Positions 5,556 through 5,994 of a stretch of 5,994 nucleotides of DNA are shown one piece after another (position 1 is the stretch's first letter; every line of letters begins with the position of its first letter). Source of the stretch: Rhodoferax sp. UBA5149 (GTDB taxonomy: Bacteria > Pseudomonadota > Gammaproteobacteria > Burkholderiales > Burkholderiaceae_C); the NCBI RefSeq assembly GCF_002413825.1, contig NZ_DHXT01000192.1, positions 1-5,994 on the forward strand, written 5' to 3'. Made by a program: the position numbers and the translations under genes. The notes below the pieces were generated by a model that ran no database searches, had not been told where the DNA came from, and saw nothing but the letters and a program-made list of their open reading frames with translations.

Positions 5556-5994
5556 TGGTCGCGCTCGCCATGCCACGGACAACGGTGCGGGTGAACACGC
5601 TGCTCCTGCACCGATTTGCCAAGCCGCTCGTGTTTGGCTTGTCACTGTTGCCGTTTTTCTGGCTGCTTTTTGCGGCCATCACCAACCAGTTGGGCGCCAA
5701 TCCGGCCGAGGCCTTGAGCCGGTCCACCGGCGACTGGACTTTGCGTTTTCTGTGTGGGGTGTTGGCGGTGACGCCGTTGCGGGTCATCAGCGGCACACCG
5801 GCGCTGGCCCGCTTTCGCCGCATGCTGGGGCTGTTCGTCTATTTCTACGTGGTGCTCCACTTGCTGAGTTACAGCTGGTTTGACATGGGTTTTGACGTGG
5901 CCGATATCGCCAAAGACATTGCCAAACGCCCGTTCATTCTGGTCGGGTTTTCAGCTTTCTTGCTGCTCACGCCGCTGGCGCTGACGTCCTTCAA
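5555..5994 (+). CDS. msrQ: Haem-binding membrane subunit MsrQ (YedZ), 5' part
   Basis: The reading frame is open from the ATG at 5555 to the window edge: 146 codons, with the 3' end missing. The A of this ATG is shared with the msrP stop (5553-5555), implying coupled translation. There is only a weak purine stretch upstream, and an in-frame ATG at 5570 is an alternative start. MsrQ is a ferric-reductase-like inner-membrane haem b protein that passes electrons from quinol or a cytosolic flavin reductase to MsrP. Hydrophobic segments lie at about residues 24-42, 65-78, 91-107 and 128-144. Family features are NPAEALSRSTGDWTL (49-63), the VTPLR block (72-76), RRMLGL (88-93), H102 in VVLHLLSY as a probable haem ligand, and KRPFILVG (124-131), matching the usual RPYITVG. 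Any further haem histidines lie beyond the window. Confidence 0.93.
   Translation, partial: MVALAMPRTTVRVNTLLLHRFAKPLVFGLSLLPFFWLLFAAITNQLGANPAEALSRSTGDWTLRFLCGVLAVTPLRVISGTPALARFRRMLGLFVYFYVVLHLLSYSWFDMGFDVADIAKDIAKRPFILVGFSAFLLLTPLALTSF

Noticed and set aside
5494..5883. Plus-strand open frame of 129 codons overlapping the end of msrP and the start of msrQ
   Set aside because: It is out of frame with both. The true frame from 5555 encodes clear MsrQ motifs and membrane segments.
1..5994. CRISPR array, tRNA or rRNA gene, insertion sequence, phage or toxin-antitoxin module
   Set aside because: No regularly spaced direct repeats, no cloverleaf or rRNA-like stretch and no transposase, integrase or toxin-like protein were seen. 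The genes are standard chromosomal ones.

Overview
The window reads as chromosomal DNA of a betaproteobacterium of the order Burkholderiales, most likely family Comamonadaceae (Rhodoferax/Polaromonas-like). This rests on the style of the EngB, cytochrome c4 and MsrP proteins, on the GC-rich codon use, and on a short intergenic repeat at about 1835-1907 that I recall as typical of that family. It is largely ordinary housekeeping DNA, and I found no convincing new multi-gene system. The points worth a second look lie between the genes.

Layout. Positions 1-123 hold no clear gene but are rich in symmetry: a 7-bp inverted repeat at 19-34, a long bulged hairpin at 63-108, and a reverse-strand TAAAAT box just outside the hairpin. 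This suggests a structured leader for a divergent gene beyond the left edge. Positions 124-1832 (+) carry two LpxL/HtrB-type lipid A (lysophospholipid) acyltransferases joined by a TGATG overlap. A Comamonadaceae-type repeat follows, and the last codons of the next gene fall inside it. Positions 1885-2814 (-) encode an epoxide-hydrolase-like alpha/beta hydrolase. After a 111-nt gap with inverted repeats, 2926-3633 (-) encodes the ribosome-assembly GTPase EngB (YihA).

A short divergent region (3634-3705) with overlapping -10-like boxes separates engB from a periplasmic dihaem cytochrome c4 (3706-4371, +), which ends at a strong intrinsic terminator (4439-4481). The methionine sulfoxide reductase pair follows: msrP (4560-5555, +), a Tat-exported molybdoenzyme, and the start of msrQ (5555-5994, +, cut by the window edge), its haem membrane partner.

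How the genes work together. The acyltransferases act on lipid A at the inner face of the inner membrane. MsrP and MsrQ form one unit that repairs oxidised methionines in periplasmic proteins with electrons drawn through the membrane. Cytochrome c4 is also a periplasmic electron carrier, but the terminator separates it transcriptionally from msrPQ. EngB and the hydrolase share a strand, but nothing indicates a shared function.
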